NCBI GenBank assembly: GCA_002307175.1
Contig: DBTS01000088.1
Location: forward strand, 45,434-60,264
Source: Rhodocyclaceae bacterium UBA1310
GTDB taxonomy: Bacteria; Pseudomonadota; Gammaproteobacteria; Burkholderiales; Rhodocyclaceae
DNA: 14,831 bases
Direction of reading: 5' to 3'
Part shown: piece after piece, positions 1 to 6,900 of the stretch
Position numbering within the stretch: position 1 is the first letter of the stretch
Layout of the letters: each line of letters starts with the position of its first letter
The notes under the pieces: generated by a model
The model's input: only the letters and a program-made list of their open reading frames with translations
Database searches by the model: none
Told to the model about the DNA's origin: nothing
Position numbers and translations under genes: made by a program

Positions 1-1
1 C

Positions 2-907
2 ATGACCGATGCCGACGTTGACGGTGCCCACATCCGTACCCTGCTGCTGACCTTCTTCTATCGCCAGATGCCTGAGCTGGTCGAAGGCGGTCACATCTAC
101 ATCGCGCAGCCGCCGCTGTACAAGATCAAGCACGGCCGCAACGAGATGTACATCAAGGACGATAACGAACTCTCCGCCCACCTCCTGCGCCTGAGTCTTG
201 ATGGTTCTTCCCTGCTGCCGCGTACTGGTGCCGATCCCATCGAAGGGGATACGCTGGAAGAAATGGCCCGCAGCTATCTCCTCGCTGAAGCCGTCATCAA
301 TCGCCTCACCAGCTGGATCGATCCGGATGTACTGCATGCCGTACTGGCGCAGGACATTGAACTCTCGCTGGCGGATGAAACGGCTGCAACAGACTCGGGC
401 AAGCGGCTGCAGGCCGTTGTGGCCGACGGTATCCGCATCATCCCGACCTTCTCGGAAAAACATGAAGGCTGGTGTCTGGTCATCGAGCGCATGCACCATG
501 GCAACATCAAGCGCTCGGAAATCGACCCGGCATTCATCAATTCCGGCGATTACCCGACTATCCGCCACGCTGCCGACCTCCTTTCCGGCCTGATTGGCGA
601 AGGCGCCATGATGCGTCGTGGTGAAAAGAGCCAGAGTGTGCGTACCTTTGCCGATGCCATCACCTGGATGCTCGGCGAAGTCGAACGCAATCTAGGCAAG
701 CAGCGCTATAAAGGTCTAGGCGAAATGAACCCCGAGCAGCTCTGGGAAACCACCATGGATCCCGCCGTGCGCCGTCTGCTCAAGGTCAAGATCGATGATG
801 CAATCGCCGCCGACGAAATCTTCACCACGCTGATGGGTGATCAGGTCGAGCCGCGCCGCGATTTCATCGAACGCAACGCACTGAATGCGCGCAATATCGA
901 CGTTTGA
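2..907 (+). CDS. gyrB: DNA gyrase subunit B, C-terminal part (5' truncated by window edge)
   Basis: GyrB is the ATPase subunit of DNA gyrase, which introduces negative supercoils. The window opens inside the gene, and 301 residues remain of a family that is about 800 residues in Gram-negatives. The visible part starts at the Toprim metal site DADVDG (residues 3-8), followed by HIRTLLLTFFYRQMPE and the IAQPPLYK segment. Next comes the roughly 170-residue insertion typical of proteobacterial GyrB, then the conserved QRYKGLGEMNPEQLWETT block and a C-terminus ending in NIDV, common in betaproteobacteria. The ATG at position 2 is an internal methionine, not the start; base 1 belongs to the preceding codon. 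It ends with TGA and is followed 23 bases later by a terminator, so it closes its transcription unit. gyrB often lies in the dnaA-dnaN-recF-gyrB cluster at oriC, which fits the DnaA-box motif downstream. ParE is the alternative, but the long insertion favours GyrB. Confidence 0.97.
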   Translation: MTDADVDGAHIRTLLLTFFYRQMPELVEGGHIYIAQPPLYKIKHGRNEMYIKDDNELSAHLLRLSLDGSSLLPRTGADPIEGDTLEEMARSYLLAEAVINRLTSWIDPDVLHAVLAQDIELSLADETAATDSGKRLQAVVADGIRIIPTFSEKHEGWCLVIERMHHGNIKRSEIDPAFINSGDYPTIRHAADLLSGLIGEGAMMRRGEKSQSVRTFADAITWMLGEVERNLGKQRYKGLGEMNPEQLWETTMDPAVRRLLKVKIDDAIAADEIFTTLMGDQVEPRRDFIERNALNARNIDV

Positions 908-930
908 TTTTGTCGGTTAGGCATGCAGCA

Positions 931-966
931 AAGCCTGGGCAAACAATTGCCCGGGCTTTTTCTTTT
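931..966 (+). terminator. Rho-independent terminator of gyrB
   Basis: A 10-bp stem (931-940 with 949-958, one G:U wobble) closes an 8-base loop and runs into a T-rich stretch with a single C. It begins 23 bases after the gyrB stop. Confidence 0.88.
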
Positions 967-978
967 GGGATGAATCAC

Positions 979-987
979 TTATCCACA
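979..987 (+). promoter_or_regulatory. DnaA-box consensus TTATCCACA
   Basis: A perfect 9-mer DnaA-box consensus in the gap just after the gyrB terminator. gyrB commonly lies close to oriC in proteobacteria, so an origin-proximal DnaA site is plausible. A single box is not evidence of an origin, and no AT-rich unwinding region or box cluster is visible beside it. Confidence 0.5.
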
Positions 988-1202
988 GCCTTCTGGCTAA
1001 TGCTGCGAATGTGGCTTTAATTTTCCGGGGTAAATGCGTGTTTGGTGTGAAGGATCAAAGATTTACTCACATACCTGACGTGAAATTTGGATTTCCGCAG
1101 CTTCCGTGTTACAAGGAAAAATACCTGACGAGGGATTATTTCCAGCTTGCTCGTCTGAAAATGATGCAAAAGAACGAGGATTCGCCGAATTCCGGTGCAG
1201 AC

Positions 1203-1223
1203 AGGCCCTGAGAGGGGCCTTTT
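1203..1223 (+). terminator. Terminator-like hairpin in the gyrB-permease gap
   Basis: A 6-bp GC stem, AGGCCC (1203-1208) with GGGCCT (1215-1220), a 6-base loop, then a short T run. It lies about 210 bases before the permease start. It could end a small RNA from the gap or act as an attenuator for the permease. The T run is short, so confidence is moderate. Confidence 0.4.
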
Positions 1224-1434
1224 CCGTTGTGCGCGGCAAGCAGATATCCACAGGACCAGTCTGTAGCCGTCATTCTGGACTCGAACCGCAATCGGGTATC
1301 GGCGCGTGAGGATTGCGCAGATTCTGCACAGGTGCCTCATGCAAAAGAAAAACCGCCTGATCGTGAGCCGTGGCACTGAAATTTTGCGACGCCTGCGAAT
1401 CCACCATTAATGTCGCTCGTCTAAGGAATACAAC

Positions 1435-2853
1435 TTGGATCATCACAACCCGTCCGAAGAGACTCTGCAGGATGCAGACAAAGATCTCAAGCGCGGTCTG
1501 AAGGACCGTCACATCCAGCTGATTGCCATCGGTGGTGCCATCGGGGTCGGGCTGTTCCTCGGTTCAGCCAAGGCTATCCACAAAGCCGGCCCTGCTTTGC
1601 TGGTCAGCTATGCGATTGCCGGGCTGGCGGTATTCTTCATCATGCGAGCGCTGGGGGAACTGCTGCTGCATCGCCCGGTGGCCGGCTCTTTTGCGAATTA
1701 CGCCGAGGAATACATCAGCCCGTGGGCAGGCTTTGTGACGGGCTGGACTTACTGGTTCACCTGGATCGTCACCGGCATGGCAGAGCTGACGGCGGTCGGG
1801 GTGTATTTCCATTACTGGTTCCCTGCCATTCCGCAGTGGTTGCCAGCGCTGGTGGCGCTGTTTGTGCTCTATGGTGCGAACATGATTGCCGTGAAGGTTT
1901 TCGGCGAGATGGAATTCTGGTTCGCGCTGATCAAGGTTGTCACCATCGTCGCCATGCTTGTGATTGGTCTGGCAGTGATCCTGTTTGGTCTGGGAGATCT
2001 TGGCAAGACTGCGAGTTTTGCCAATCTGTGGTCGCACCACGGTTTTGCGCCAATGGGCATGGCAGGTGTGGTACTGACCCTGCAGATTGCCTGTTTCGCC
2101 TATACGGGGGTCGAACTTATCGGGGTAACGGCGGGCGAGGCAGAAAATCCCCAGAAAGTGCTACCGCAGGCCACCAACAGCGTGACCTACCGTGTGCTCG
2201 TCTTCTACATCGGCGCACTGATCGTGATCATGTCTCTGGTACCCTGGGATCAGCTTGATCCGGCGGTCAGCCCGTTTGTCTACGTCTTTGAAAAGATGGG
2301 CATTCCGGCGGCAGCCGACATCATCAACTTCGTCGTGATCACGGCGGCTGCATCTTCGTGCAACAGCGGGATCTTTTCCACAGGCCGCATGCTCTTTGCA
2401 CTGGCCCGCGCCAACCAGGCGCCGGCAGCGCTTGGGCGGATCAGCTCACGCCGCATTCCGGCAGCCGGGATCACGCTCTCGGCGGCGTGCATGCTGATCG
2501 GCGTGGTGCTCAACTATCTGGTGCCCGAGGAAGTCTTCACCTATGTGACCAGCGTGGCAACGGTGGGAACAGTGTGGACCTGGGGCATCATCGTCTGGTC
2601 GCATCTGAAATATCGCCAAGCCGTGCTGCAAGGAAAATCTGCAGCGGTGGCCTATCGCATGCCGGGCGCACCGTTTGCAAACTGGTTCGTCCTGGCCTTC
2701 CTGATACTGGTGCTTGGCTTTCTTGCGCTGGATGCTTCAACACGCGTGGCGCTGTACGTCACCCCGGTGTGGTTCCTGTTGCTCACGGGTGGTTATTTCT
2801 ACTCCAGAGGGCGTAGCGGGGTGAACACTCGGGTGGCATCTGAAACCCGCTGA
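1435..2853 (+). CDS. cycA: CycA-like amino-acid permease (APC superfamily)
   Basis: Inner-membrane proton-coupled amino-acid importer of the AAT/APC family. The whole 472-residue protein follows E. coli CycA (D-serine/D-alanine/glycine) closely from memory. After a short charged N-terminus comes RHIQLIAIGGAIGVGLFLGS (TM1, residues 25-44), then the MRALGELLL, GWTYWF-W-VTGMAE, GEMEFWFA-IK, INFVV-TAAASS-NSG-FSTGRMLF blocks. About twelve hydrophobic spans are present. The start is TTG at 1435: an in-frame TAA lies at 1408-1410, AAGGA (1423-1427) sits 7 bases upstream, and the next in-frame ATG would delete TM1. No partner gene is joined to it, and a 16-bp hairpin follows the stop. The family is clear. 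The substrate is inferred, since related members carry proline, alanine or aromatic amino acids, so the symbol is provisional. Confidence 0.88.
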   Translation: MDHHNPSEETLQDADKDLKRGLKDRHIQLIAIGGAIGVGLFLGSAKAIHKAGPALLVSYAIAGLAVFFIMRALGELLLHRPVAGSFANYAEEYISPWAGFVTGWTYWFTWIVTGMAELTAVGVYFHYWFPAIPQWLPALVALFVLYGANMIAVKVFGEMEFWFALIKVVTIVAMLVIGLAVILFGLGDLGKTASFANLWSHHGFAPMGMAGVVLTLQIACFAYTGVELIGVTAGEAENPQKVLPQATNSVTYRVLVFYIGALIVIMSLVPWDQLDPAVSPFVYVFEKMGIPAAADIINFVVITAAASSCNSGIFSTGRMLFALARANQAPAALGRISSRRIPAAGITLSAACMLIGVVLNYLVPEEVFTYVTSVATVGTVWTWGIIVWSHLKYRQAVLQGKSAAVAYRMPGAPFANWFVLAFLILVLGFLALDASTRVALYVTPVWFLLLTGGYFYSRGRSGVNTRVASETR

Positions 2854-2863
2854 ACGCTGAAAC

Positions 2864-2903
2864 AGTGTCGGAGCGAGGCTTGTTTGTGCCTTGCCCTGAC
2901 ACT
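2864..2903 (+). terminator. Long hairpin after the permease, probable terminator
   Basis: Two 16-base arms (2864-2879 and 2888-2903) pair with two G:U wobbles and one A:C mismatch around an 8-base loop. It starts 11 bases after the permease stop. There is no clear T run, so it could be a processing or mRNA-stabilising structure rather than a classical intrinsic terminator. Confidence 0.5.
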
Positions 2904-2953
2904 CTGTCGTGTTCCTCGTGCGGGGTGGCGATTCAGGTTTGTGATGGCTGGAA

Positions 2954-2982
2954 ATCGATATGAACAGTCCTTTTATCGATAT
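2954..2982. promoter_or_regulatory. Paired ATCGATAT sites upstream of the ClC gene
   Basis: Two exact copies of ATCGATAT (2954-2961 and 2975-2982) lie 21 bases apart, about two helical turns, in the leader of the ClC gene. Each contains the palindrome ATCGAT. The spacing and same-face placement suggest a transcription-factor binding pair, but the regulator is unknown. Confidence 0.35.
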
Positions 2983-3018
2983 TCGGAAAGTGCAGATTTC
3001 GTTACCCTAGCGCCCATC

Positions 3019-4299
3019 ATGAATATGTCTGAACTTCAATTCTGGCGGAATCCTGCTGCGCGCAGCTTTGTTCTTGCCATTCTGGTCATCGGTGTAGCCA
3101 CTGGTTTTGCCGGCATGGGTCTGGCCCTGCTGCTGCACTGGATCCAGCACCTTGCCTACGGTTACAGCCTGGATCACATCATCAGCAACGAAACTTTCCT
3201 GCAAGGGGTGAGCGCAGCATCGCCCCAGCGTCGGGTGCTTGCCATGGCCGTCTGTGGGCTGGTCGCCGGCTGTGGCTGGTGGGCTGTGTACCGTTTCGGC
3301 CGGCCGCTGGTGAGCATCAAGAAGGCTGTGGCTGCGGAAGATCCGTCTATGCCGGTGGGGAGCACGCTGGCTCACGCGCTGCTGCAAATCATGACGGTGG
3401 CCCTTGGTTCGCCCCTGGGGCGGGAAGTGGCCCCGCGCGAAGTGGGCGCCACGCTGGCTGGATGGTGGACACGGCATTCCCCGCTGGATACGCGGCAGCG
3501 CCGGATTCTCGTGGCCTGCGGCGCCGGTGCCGGTTTGGCAGCGGTGTATAACGTGCCGCTGGCAGGTGCCGTGTTTGTGATGGAAGTGCTGCTGGGCAGC
3601 TTCGAATGGTCGGTGGCGATTCCAGCCCTGGCAACTTCCACGCTGGCGGCCGTCGTGGCCTGGCTGGGTCTGGGCAATGAACACCAATACACCGTGCCGG
3701 CCCTGCAGATTTCGCTGCCGCTGGTATTCTGGGCAATCATTTGTGGTCCCCTCTTCGGCATGGCGGCTTTTGGATTTGGCGAGCTGACGAAGTGGGCACG
3801 CGCCCATGCGCCGCGTGGCAACACCCTGCCGCTGTGGGGGCTTGTGAATTTCTTTGTGATAGGCCTGATTGCCATCTATTTCCCGCAGATTCCCGGCAAC
3901 GGCAAGGGGGCTGTAGCGCTCGCCTTCGATCAGGAACTGGGCATTGCGCTGGCGGCGATCCTTCTGGTGCTGAAAGTGTTCTCCACGGTGGCATCGCTGC
4001 GGTCTGGTGCCGAGGGCGGGCTGCTGACACCCGGCCTCGCCAATGGAGCGCTGCTGGCTGTAGTGCTTGGCGGCATCTGGAATCTGTTCTGGCCGGGCAC
4101 TTCGCTGGGAGCTTACGCCATTGTCGGCGCGACAGCCTTTCTGGCCTCTTCGATGCAGATGCCGATCACTGCCGTGCTTCTGACCCTCGAATTCACGCGC
4201 ATTGATCACGATTTCCTGATCCCCATGCTGCTCGCTGTAGCAGGTTCCATTGCCGCCTGCCGCTGGCTTGGCCGGCTGCAGGCGCAAGGCCGGGCCTGA
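3019..4299 (+). CDS. ClC-family chloride channel/transporter
   Basis: Polytopic inner-membrane protein of the ClC anion channel/antiporter family, 426 residues from the chosen start, with no C-terminal CBS domains. Family landmarks are LGREVAPREVGA (133-144, the counterpart of the GREGP filter motif, with the gating-glutamate candidate at E136), AGAGAGLAAVYNVPLAGAVF, SGAEGGLLTPGLANGA, and the late ASSMQMPITAVLLTLEFT block. The usual GSGIP anion-binding motif is not visible; the matching stretch reads RPLVSIKKAVAAEDPSMP. The internal proton glutamate of CLC-ec1 (E203) appears to be a valine here (FVMEVL), so coupled H+ exchange of the classical type is doubtful. The frame is open from 2884, but the region before 3019 overlaps the upstream hairpin and reads as non-coding. 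ATG 3019 or 3025 is preferred although no strong ribosome-binding site is seen. Confidence 0.88.
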   Translation: MNMSELQFWRNPAARSFVLAILVIGVATGFAGMGLALLLHWIQHLAYGYSLDHIISNETFLQGVSAASPQRRVLAMAVCGLVAGCGWWAVYRFGRPLVSIKKAVAAEDPSMPVGSTLAHALLQIMTVALGSPLGREVAPREVGATLAGWWTRHSPLDTRQRRILVACGAGAGLAAVYNVPLAGAVFVMEVLLGSFEWSVAIPALATSTLAAVVAWLGLGNEHQYTVPALQISLPLVFWAIICGPLFGMAAFGFGELTKWARAHAPRGNTLPLWGLVNFFVIGLIAIYFPQIPGNGKGAVALAFDQELGIALAAILLVLKVFSTVASLRSGAEGGLLTPGLANGALLAVVLGGIWNLFWPGTSLGAYAIVGATAFLASSMQMPITAVLLTLEFTRIDHDFLIPMLLAVAGSIAACRWLGRLQAQGRA

Positions 4300-4368
4300 G
4301 TTGCACCTGCATCTCACCGGAGTAGCACTTGAGCTGCGCCTGCTGGGTCAGTCGATTGAAGAAGAGGC

Positions 4369-4392
4369 AAAAAATGCCGGTTCTCCGGGCAT
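4369..4392 (-). terminator. Minus-strand terminator-like hairpin with no minus-strand gene upstream
   Basis: Read on the minus strand, ATGCCCGG and CCGGCAT pair (one bulged base) around AGAA, followed directly by six T. On the plus strand the same hairpin lacks a T run. It faces the end of any antisense transcript coming from the ATP-grasp gene. Confidence 0.45.
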
Positions 4393-4512
4393 GCTCTGTG
4401 ACATTTTCCCGCTAAGCTGAAATCCTGACGATATATGGTCGCCCTGCAGACGTTGCTGGCAGGACGAAACCAGAAACCTTGTCAACGAAGTCACAGACTG
4501 CGAGTGTGGAGA

Positions 4513-5769
4513 ATGATCGAGAGTGTGGAAGCGGGTGGCAATCAGACTGCAGGAATGGACTTCGTGGGGCTGGCGCCGTTTCTGCGCATGAGCATTGCGG
4601 GCGAGGATTTCCAGCCGCAGACCCGGGAAATGCTCGCCGCCGCGAAGATTACCGAGAATGATGCCAACCTGTGGATGAATCTGGCGACTGCCCTGCTGTG
4701 TCTCAATGAGCACAAGCTTGGTCTTGCTGCCCAGGCCCAGGCCATCGGGATGCAACGCACCTATTTTCTGCCAGCGCTGCAGCAGCTGGCAGCCGCGCGG
4801 CTGCTGGTACTGTGCATGGCCGGCGATCTGTCCGCCAATGCACCGATAGACTGTCTGCTTGAGAACATGGATGTGGATCTGTACTTCCACTATGTTTCTC
4901 CGCGTACCCTGCTGGATTATCCCCTGCCTGAACACGATGCGGTCTTCATCGCGATCAGTGCCTCTGATGAAAGCGCCCCCCTGTTTGGCCCACTGGCGGC
5001 GGTACTGGCAGACTGGCCAAAGCCGGTGATCAATCTGCCGCAGTGTGTGCCGACAACGGAACGGCGCTCGGCGAGCCTGTTGCTGCAGGATGCGCCCGGT
5101 CTGGAAATCTGCCAGGCGCATCGTGTGGACCGCGCCGCGCTGGAGTCGCTGGCGGCCGGAGAACAGAGTCTGGAGGCTCTTTTGCCAGGCCACAGTTTCC
5201 CGGTGATCATCCGCCCGGTCGGCTCGCATGGCGGGCGTGGGCTGGACCGACTCGATACCTTGCAAGCTATCCCGGCCTACCTTGCGGTGGAATCAGATGA
5301 GGAATTCTTCGTTTCCCGGTATGTCGACTACAGAAATGCTGATGGTCTTTTCAGAAAATACCGGGTGGCGCTTGTGGATGGTCTTCCGTATGCCTGTCAT
5401 ATGGCTTTGTCATCCAACTGGATGGTGCATTACGTCAATGCTGAAATGTATGAAAGTCAGACGAGACGGGCCGAGGAAGCCCGGTTCTTTGAGAATTTCG
5501 GAGCGTTTGCACGACGCCATGAGGCAGCCTTCGCGGCAATTGCCGAACGTACCGGCCTCGATTATGTGGGCATAGACTGTAGCGAAACCCAGGACGGTCG
5601 GCTGCTTGTCTTCGAGATCGATCATGCGATGGTCGTGCATGCCATGGATTCCGAAGAGCTCTTTCCCCACAAGCAGGTACACATGCAGAAAGTGCGGGAG
5701 GCATTCCGGCGCATGCTCCTGCTACGCGTGGCGGCACAGGCGCAGGCACAGGCACCTGCAACGGTCTGA
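4513..5769 (+). CDS. TPR-containing RimK-like ATP-grasp protein
   Basis: Predicted cytosolic carboxylate-amine ligase-like protein of unknown substrate, 418 residues from this start. Residues 49-82 form one TPR-like helical pair (ENDANLWMNLATALL... QAIGMQ). Residues 96-174 resemble a pre-ATP-grasp domain, with the LPEHDAVFIAISASDES and WPKPVINLP stretches. The ATP-grasp fold follows: FPVIIRPVGSHGGRGL (229-244) is the nucleotide-binding loop with Arg replacing the usual Lys, then FRKYRVALVDG, then GIDCSE and LLVFEIDHAMVVHAMD (364-379), where E-I-D stands in for the usual E-x-N metal ligands. The frame is open from ATG 4435, but codons before 4513 look non-coding. ATG 4513 and 4555 both have purine-rich stretches too close to be normal ribosome-binding sites, so the start is uncertain. 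It abuts the SerC-like gene (stop TGA followed at once by ATG), implying one operon. From memory, similar TPR/ATP-grasp proteins occur in Burkholderiales, without known function. Confidence 0.78.
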   Translation: MIESVEAGGNQTAGMDFVGLAPFLRMSIAGEDFQPQTREMLAAAKITENDANLWMNLATALLCLNEHKLGLAAQAQAIGMQRTYFLPALQQLAAARLLVLCMAGDLSANAPIDCLLENMDVDLYFHYVSPRTLLDYPLPEHDAVFIAISASDESAPLFGPLAAVLADWPKPVINLPQCVPTTERRSASLLLQDAPGLEICQAHRVDRAALESLAAGEQSLEALLPGHSFPVIIRPVGSHGGRGLDRLDTLQAIPAYLAVESDEEFFVSRYVDYRNADGLFRKYRVALVDGLPYACHMALSSNWMVHYVNAEMYESQTRRAEEARFFENFGAFARRHEAAFAAIAERTGLDYVGIDCSETQDGRLLVFEIDHAMVVHAMDSEELFPHKQVHMQKVREAFRRMLLLRVAAQAQAQAPATV

Positions 5770-5787
5770 ATGGTCCAGGCGATGCTT

Positions 5788-6900
5788 ATGAAACCGGCCT
5801 TTAATCCACGCAATCGGCTGAACTTTTCCGGCGGCCCCGGGGTGCTGCCGGAAACCGTGCTGCACGAGGTGCAGGAAGCGGTCATGGAAGTCCCCGGCGT
5901 CGGATTGTCGATTCTGGGGATAAGTCATCGTTCCGACTGGTTCGCCGCAGTAGTCCGCGAGGCTGAAACCAATATCCGTACCCTGCTTGATCTGCCGCCT
6001 GACTACCATGTGCTGTTTCTCCAGGGCGGTGCCACCCAGCAGTTCGCGATGGTGCCGATGGCCCTGCCACGGGAAGGCAAGGCGCCACCGGAATATCTCG
6101 ACACCGGATACTGGAGTGCCAAATCGATTGCCGAGGCGCAGCGTGTGGCCCCCCTCCGCGTGCTCTGGAGCGGGCGGGAATCCGGTTATCGACGGCTGCC
6201 GCAGGATGCCGAGCTGAGTTATGCACAGGACGCTGCCTACCTGCACTATGTGTCCAACGAGACTGTCGAAGGTCTGCAGTTCTCGCGCGTGCTGGGACGC
6301 GAGGATGTCACGCGGGTCTGCGACATGTCTTCGGATTTCCTCTCGCGGCCCTGCGAAGCGCAGCGCTTCTCGCTGATCTATGCACACGCGCAGAAAAATA
6401 TCGGGCCGGCGGGCGTCACCATCGTACTGGTGCGCGACGAGATCATTCGCCAGGCTCCTGCGGGCCTTCCCTCCTGTCTGGACTTTCGGGCACAGGCTGA
6501 GGCGCATTCAATCCACAACACGCCTCCGGTTTTTGCGATTTATGTTGTGCTGCTGGTCACCCGCTGGCTGCTGCGGGAAATCGGTGGGCTGGAACGGATG
6601 GACCAGATCAACCGGGCCAAGGCTGCCAGTCTGTATGCCTGCCTCGATGCCAGTACCGGTTACTACGGTGGCTGGGCTGCCCGCGAGGATCGCTCGCTGA
6701 TGAATGTGGCGTTTACCTTGCCTACGCCCGCACTGCAGCAGGAATTCCTGCTGCACGCCGCACGGGCCGGTTTTTCCGGTCTGGAAGGGCATCGTGCCAT
6801 CGGTGGTTTGCGTGCCTCGATCTACAATGCCTTGACGCTTGAAGCAGTTGTCGAGCTGTGTGGGTTCATGGCGGATTTCCAGCATCGCCACCCCTGTTGA
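5788..6900 (+). CDS. serC: SerC-family phosphoserine aminotransferase homologue
   Basis: PLP-dependent class-V transaminase. The family converts 3-phosphohydroxypyruvate and glutamate to phosphoserine, or the PdxA-route analogue. The 370 residues match SerC end to end: LNFSGGPGVLP (11-21), ISHR (45-48), LFLQGGATQQF, GYWS (W109), NET (157-159), CDMSSDFLSRP (D179), the PLP-lysine motif AQKNIGPAG (K203), HNTPP (243-247), GHRAIGGLRAS with H335, R336 and R342. The phosphate-binding set is therefore largely kept. Unusual points are ILGISHRSDWF, where most SerC have MEMSHRGKEF, and GGATQQF instead of GGGRGQF, although GGA-type variants exist. This may be a divergent paralogue, since betaproteobacteria often carry serC beside gyrA and pheA. 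Starts at 5770, 5782 and 5788 are all in frame; 5788 best fits the family N-terminus. It is coupled to the ATP-grasp gene and has no clear terminator. Confidence 0.87.
   Translation: MKPAFNPRNRLNFSGGPGVLPETVLHEVQEAVMEVPGVGLSILGISHRSDWFAAVVREAETNIRTLLDLPPDYHVLFLQGGATQQFAMVPMALPREGKAPPEYLDTGYWSAKSIAEAQRVAPLRVLWSGRESGYRRLPQDAELSYAQDAAYLHYVSNETVEGLQFSRVLGREDVTRVCDMSSDFLSRPCEAQRFSLIYAHAQKNIGPAGVTIVLVRDEIIRQAPAGLPSCLDFRAQAEAHSIHNTPPVFAIYVVLLVTRWLLREIGGLERMDQINRAKAASLYACLDASTGYYGGWAAREDRSLMNVAFTLPTPALQQEFLLHAARAGFSGLEGHRAIGGLRASIYNALTLEAVVELCGFMADFQHRHPC

Larger units (their letters stand above)
908..1434. other. Long intergenic region between gyrB and the permease
   Basis: 527 bases without a convincing gene. 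It holds the gyrB terminator, one perfect DnaA box, and two copies of ATACCTGACG (1071-1080 and 1121-1130) heading loosely similar units of about 50 bases. It also has a terminator-like hairpin at 1203-1223, a CGCAATC/GATTGCG inverted pair (1287-1293 with 1311-1317) and the permease ribosome-binding site. The short open frames here have no ribosome-binding site and no recognisable protein. A small RNA or structured leader ending at the 1203 hairpin is possible but unproven. Confidence 0.6.

Noticed and set aside
916..922. GTTAGGC just after gyrB as a second attC-type core site
   Set aside because: A 7-base match with no inverted partner nearby; expected by chance and inside the gyrB-terminator spacer.
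1011..1211. 66-codon plus frame in the gyrB-permease gap
   Set aside because: Begins with GTG without a ribosome-binding site, has no recognisable homology, and runs into the hairpin at 1203; more likely non-coding.
1274..1290. GGACTCGAACC, resembling the complement of a tRNA T-arm
   Set aside because: The flanks do not form a T stem, and no acceptor or anticodon arm can be built around it.
3007..4317. 436-codon minus-strand open frame opposite the ClC gene
   Set aside because: Its translation is His/Gln/Arg-rich without fold or membrane segments, and it mirrors a clear ClC gene; it is a codon-bias shadow.
4348..5265. 305-codon minus-strand open frame opposite the ATP-grasp gene
   Set aside because: Gln/Arg-rich, no family features, while the opposite strand encodes a recognisable ATP-grasp fold.
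5722..6507. 261-codon minus-strand frame across the SerC-like gene
   Set aside because: Covers the junction of two real genes on the other strand and has no protein-like features.
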